From: Globicatella sulfidifaciens DSM 15739
GTDB taxonomy: Bacteria; Bacillota; Bacilli; Lactobacillales; Aerococcaceae
Direction of reading: 5' to 3'
DNA: 64,000 bases
Assembly (NCBI RefSeq): GCF_900167405.1
Contig: NZ_FUWO01000004.1
Location: 94,710 to 158,709, forward strand
Position numbers and translations under genes: made by a program. The notes below the pieces were generated by a model that was not told the origin of the DNA, did not search any database, and saw only the letters and a list, made by a program, of their open reading frames with translations. Position 1 is the first letter of the stretch, and every line of letters begins with the position of its first letter. Positions 62,881 through 64,000 of this stretch are shown here, one piece after another.

Positions 62881-63714
62881 ATGTTAGAAAGTGATGATAG
62901 AGTGTTAGAAACAAAAGATGAAAGATTGCGCTTTGCTATTTTAGCGAGTGGGAGTAGTGGTAATTGTACATATGTCGAAACAGATAACCAAAGAATTCTG
63001 ATCGATGCAGGACTCAGTGGGAAGAAAATTCATGAGTTAATTAAGCAAATTGATCGCGATTTATCCAAGGTGGATGCTATTTTAGTAACCCATGAGCACA
63101 AAGACCATATCCATGGAGTCGGCGTTTTATCACGAAAATACAATATTCCTATTTATGCTAACCGTCAAACATGGTTGGCGATGGAAAAACAAATTGGTGC
63201 AATTGCACTAGAGAATAGAAAATATATTGAACCCGAACAAATGATGTCAATGGGTGATATTGATGTATTAAGTTACAATGTCAGCCACGATGCTGCTCAG
63301 CCGCAATTTTATGCCTTTCAAAAAGGTGATAAACAATTTGTCATGTTGACGGATACGGGGTATGTAAGTAATCGACTTAAAAGTCAATTGCGCAATGCAA
63401 GTGCTTATTTAATAGAAAGTAATCATGAAATCGAGATGCTCCGCTATGGACAATACCCTTGGTCATTAAAGCAACGAATATTAAGTGATAAAGGCCATTT
63501 AAGTAATGAAGCGGGCACTAATGCCATGATTGAAATGATTGGCGATCAAACTAAAGAAATCTATTTGGGTCATTTGAGCCGTGACAATAATACTAAAGAA
63601 CTAGCGATGTCCACAATGTTCAATTCGATGTCAGCTAAAGATATGCGAGTGAATGAAGATTTTACTCTCCATATGACCGATCCAGTCCAATCAACAAAAT
63701 TAATGTATTTATAA
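62881..63714 (+). CDS. walJ: WalJ (YycJ/VicX) metallo-beta-lactamase-fold nuclease
   Basis: A 277-residue MBL-fold protein with LASGSSGNCTYVET (about 20-33), VTHEHKDHIHG (HxHxDH), and LTDTGYVSN. This is the WalJ/YycJ/VicX family, whose members have 5'-3' exonuclease or DNA-related activity and influence wal signalling. Normally it directly follows walI; here it is 29.5 kb downstream, beside a DUF2207 gene. GGAGGC in the DUF2207 gene can serve as its ribosome site. An N-terminal extension of about 16 residues precedes the core. Confidence 0.92.
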   Translation: MLESDDRVLETKDERLRFAILASGSSGNCTYVETDNQRILIDAGLSGKKIHELIKQIDRDLSKVDAILVTHEHKDHIHGVGVLSRKYNIPIYANRQTWLAMEKQIGAIALENRKYIEPEQMMSMGDIDVLSYNVSHDAAQPQFYAFQKGDKQFVMLTDTGYVSNRLKSQLRNASAYLIESNHEIEMLRYGQYPWSLKQRILSDKGHLSNEAGTNAMIEMIGDQTKEIYLGHLSRDNNTKELAMSTMFNSMSAKDMRVNEDFTLHMTDPVQSTKLMYL

Positions 63715-63816
63715 AAAAGCTCTACTAAGGATTAGGAAACCTAATGATTTACTTGTGTTATCCTTGAAGGTGGCTAAAAACATATTTTTTAAGTAAGTCA
63801 AAAAGCTAAAGTTTAA

Positions 63817-63862
63817 AAGGTTGAGTAAATAACGATTATCGTTTAAGCTCAGCCTTATTTTA
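63817..63862 (+). terminator. Terminator after walJ
   Basis: AAGGTTGAG pairs with CTCAGCCTT (G-T pair), inner ACGAT/ATCGT, followed by a T-rich tail. Confidence 0.7.
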
Positions 63863-64000
63863 ATAATATTAGTAAGATTATCAACTACTCTCTGTTAAAA
63901 CAGAGAGTTTGTCCTAAACATGGTGGTTGTACAAACGATGTCATATCTCCAACCGTTTAAAGACACTAAGGGATGGTTGACTGGCACCCCATCAATAAGC
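63863..64000. other. Right edge of the window, no assigned gene
   Basis: A perfect ACTCTCTG/CAGAGAGT hairpin with TTTG after it lies at about 63885-63909. The minus strand stays open for 33 codons from the edge to a stop near 63898, reading for example DGVPVNHPLVSLNGWRYD. This is too short to call a gene, but could be the end of one. Confidence 0.3.

Noticed and set aside
63898..64000. Possible 3' end of a minus-strand gene at the right edge
   Set aside because: Only 33 codons are visible and no family is recognised; recorded as an unassigned edge region instead.

Overview
The window is about 64 kb of AT-rich, densely coding DNA from a low-GC Gram-positive bacterium of the order Lactobacillales. 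The evidence is the set of linked core operons (cdaA-cdaR-glmM, walRKHI, tsaB-rimI-tsaD, ddl-murF-cshA-acpS-alr), strong AGGAGG-type ribosome binding sites, frequent TTG/GTG starts, a T-box leader and a lactic-acid-bacterial type L,D-transpeptidase. Aerococcaceae or Carnobacteriaceae seem the best family-level guesses, but this is inference. No rRNA, tRNA, CRISPR array, intact insertion sequence or prophage was seen.

Layout. 1-6.2 kb, mostly minus strand: the 5' part of galT (it runs off the left edge), a secreted phosphoesterase, birA-bioY (biotin) and a proline dipeptidase. 6.3-12.4 kb: a TVP38 membrane protein, yidD, the c-di-AMP synthase operon cdaA-cdaR-glmM, rlmA and lepB. 12.4-19.1 kb: a T-box leader with an archaeal-type proS, a CNNM/CorC transporter, a lone sugar-1-phosphate transferase and a secreted acidic-tailed protein. 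19.4-25 kb: adcCB zinc transporter, a possible HEPN ribonuclease, murA, rho and ybaK. 25-33 kb: a tRNA methyltransferase, a HAD phosphatase, an L,D-transpeptidase and walRKHI. 33-42 kb: tsaB, two rimI-like genes, tsaD and oppABCDF. 42-51 kb: lemA, an unknown gene, ddl, murF, cshA, acpS, alr and an MBL hydrolase. 51-64 kb: cbpA (predicted c-di-AMP receptor), a low-molecular-weight phosphatase, galKM, an araC remnant, manA, a methyltransferase, a PPC-domain gene, a decayed two-component system, a DUF2207 protein and walJ.

Themes. Many genes serve the cell envelope: GlmM and MurA feed precursors, Ddl, MurF and Alr build the stem peptide, the L,D-transpeptidase cross-links it, and WalRK with WalHIJ monitors it. 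c-di-AMP synthesis (CdaA) and a likely receptor (CbpA) are both present. Galactose and mannose entry enzymes (GalT, GalK, GalM, ManA) are scattered rather than in one operon.

Most unusual points: (1) an interspersed repeat made of 63-bp hairpin units and a second 38-bp element, present in at least five clear and two or three degenerate copies; (2) a 277-residue protein with an R-x4-H motif resembling the HEPN half of Csm6 nucleases but without a sensor domain and far from any CRISPR array; (3) a LytTR/GHKL-type two-component locus collapsed by a fusion-deletion, a nonsense codon and a homopolymer frameshift; (4) an apparently non-lipoprotein oligopeptide-binding protein; (5) walJ detached from walRKHI.
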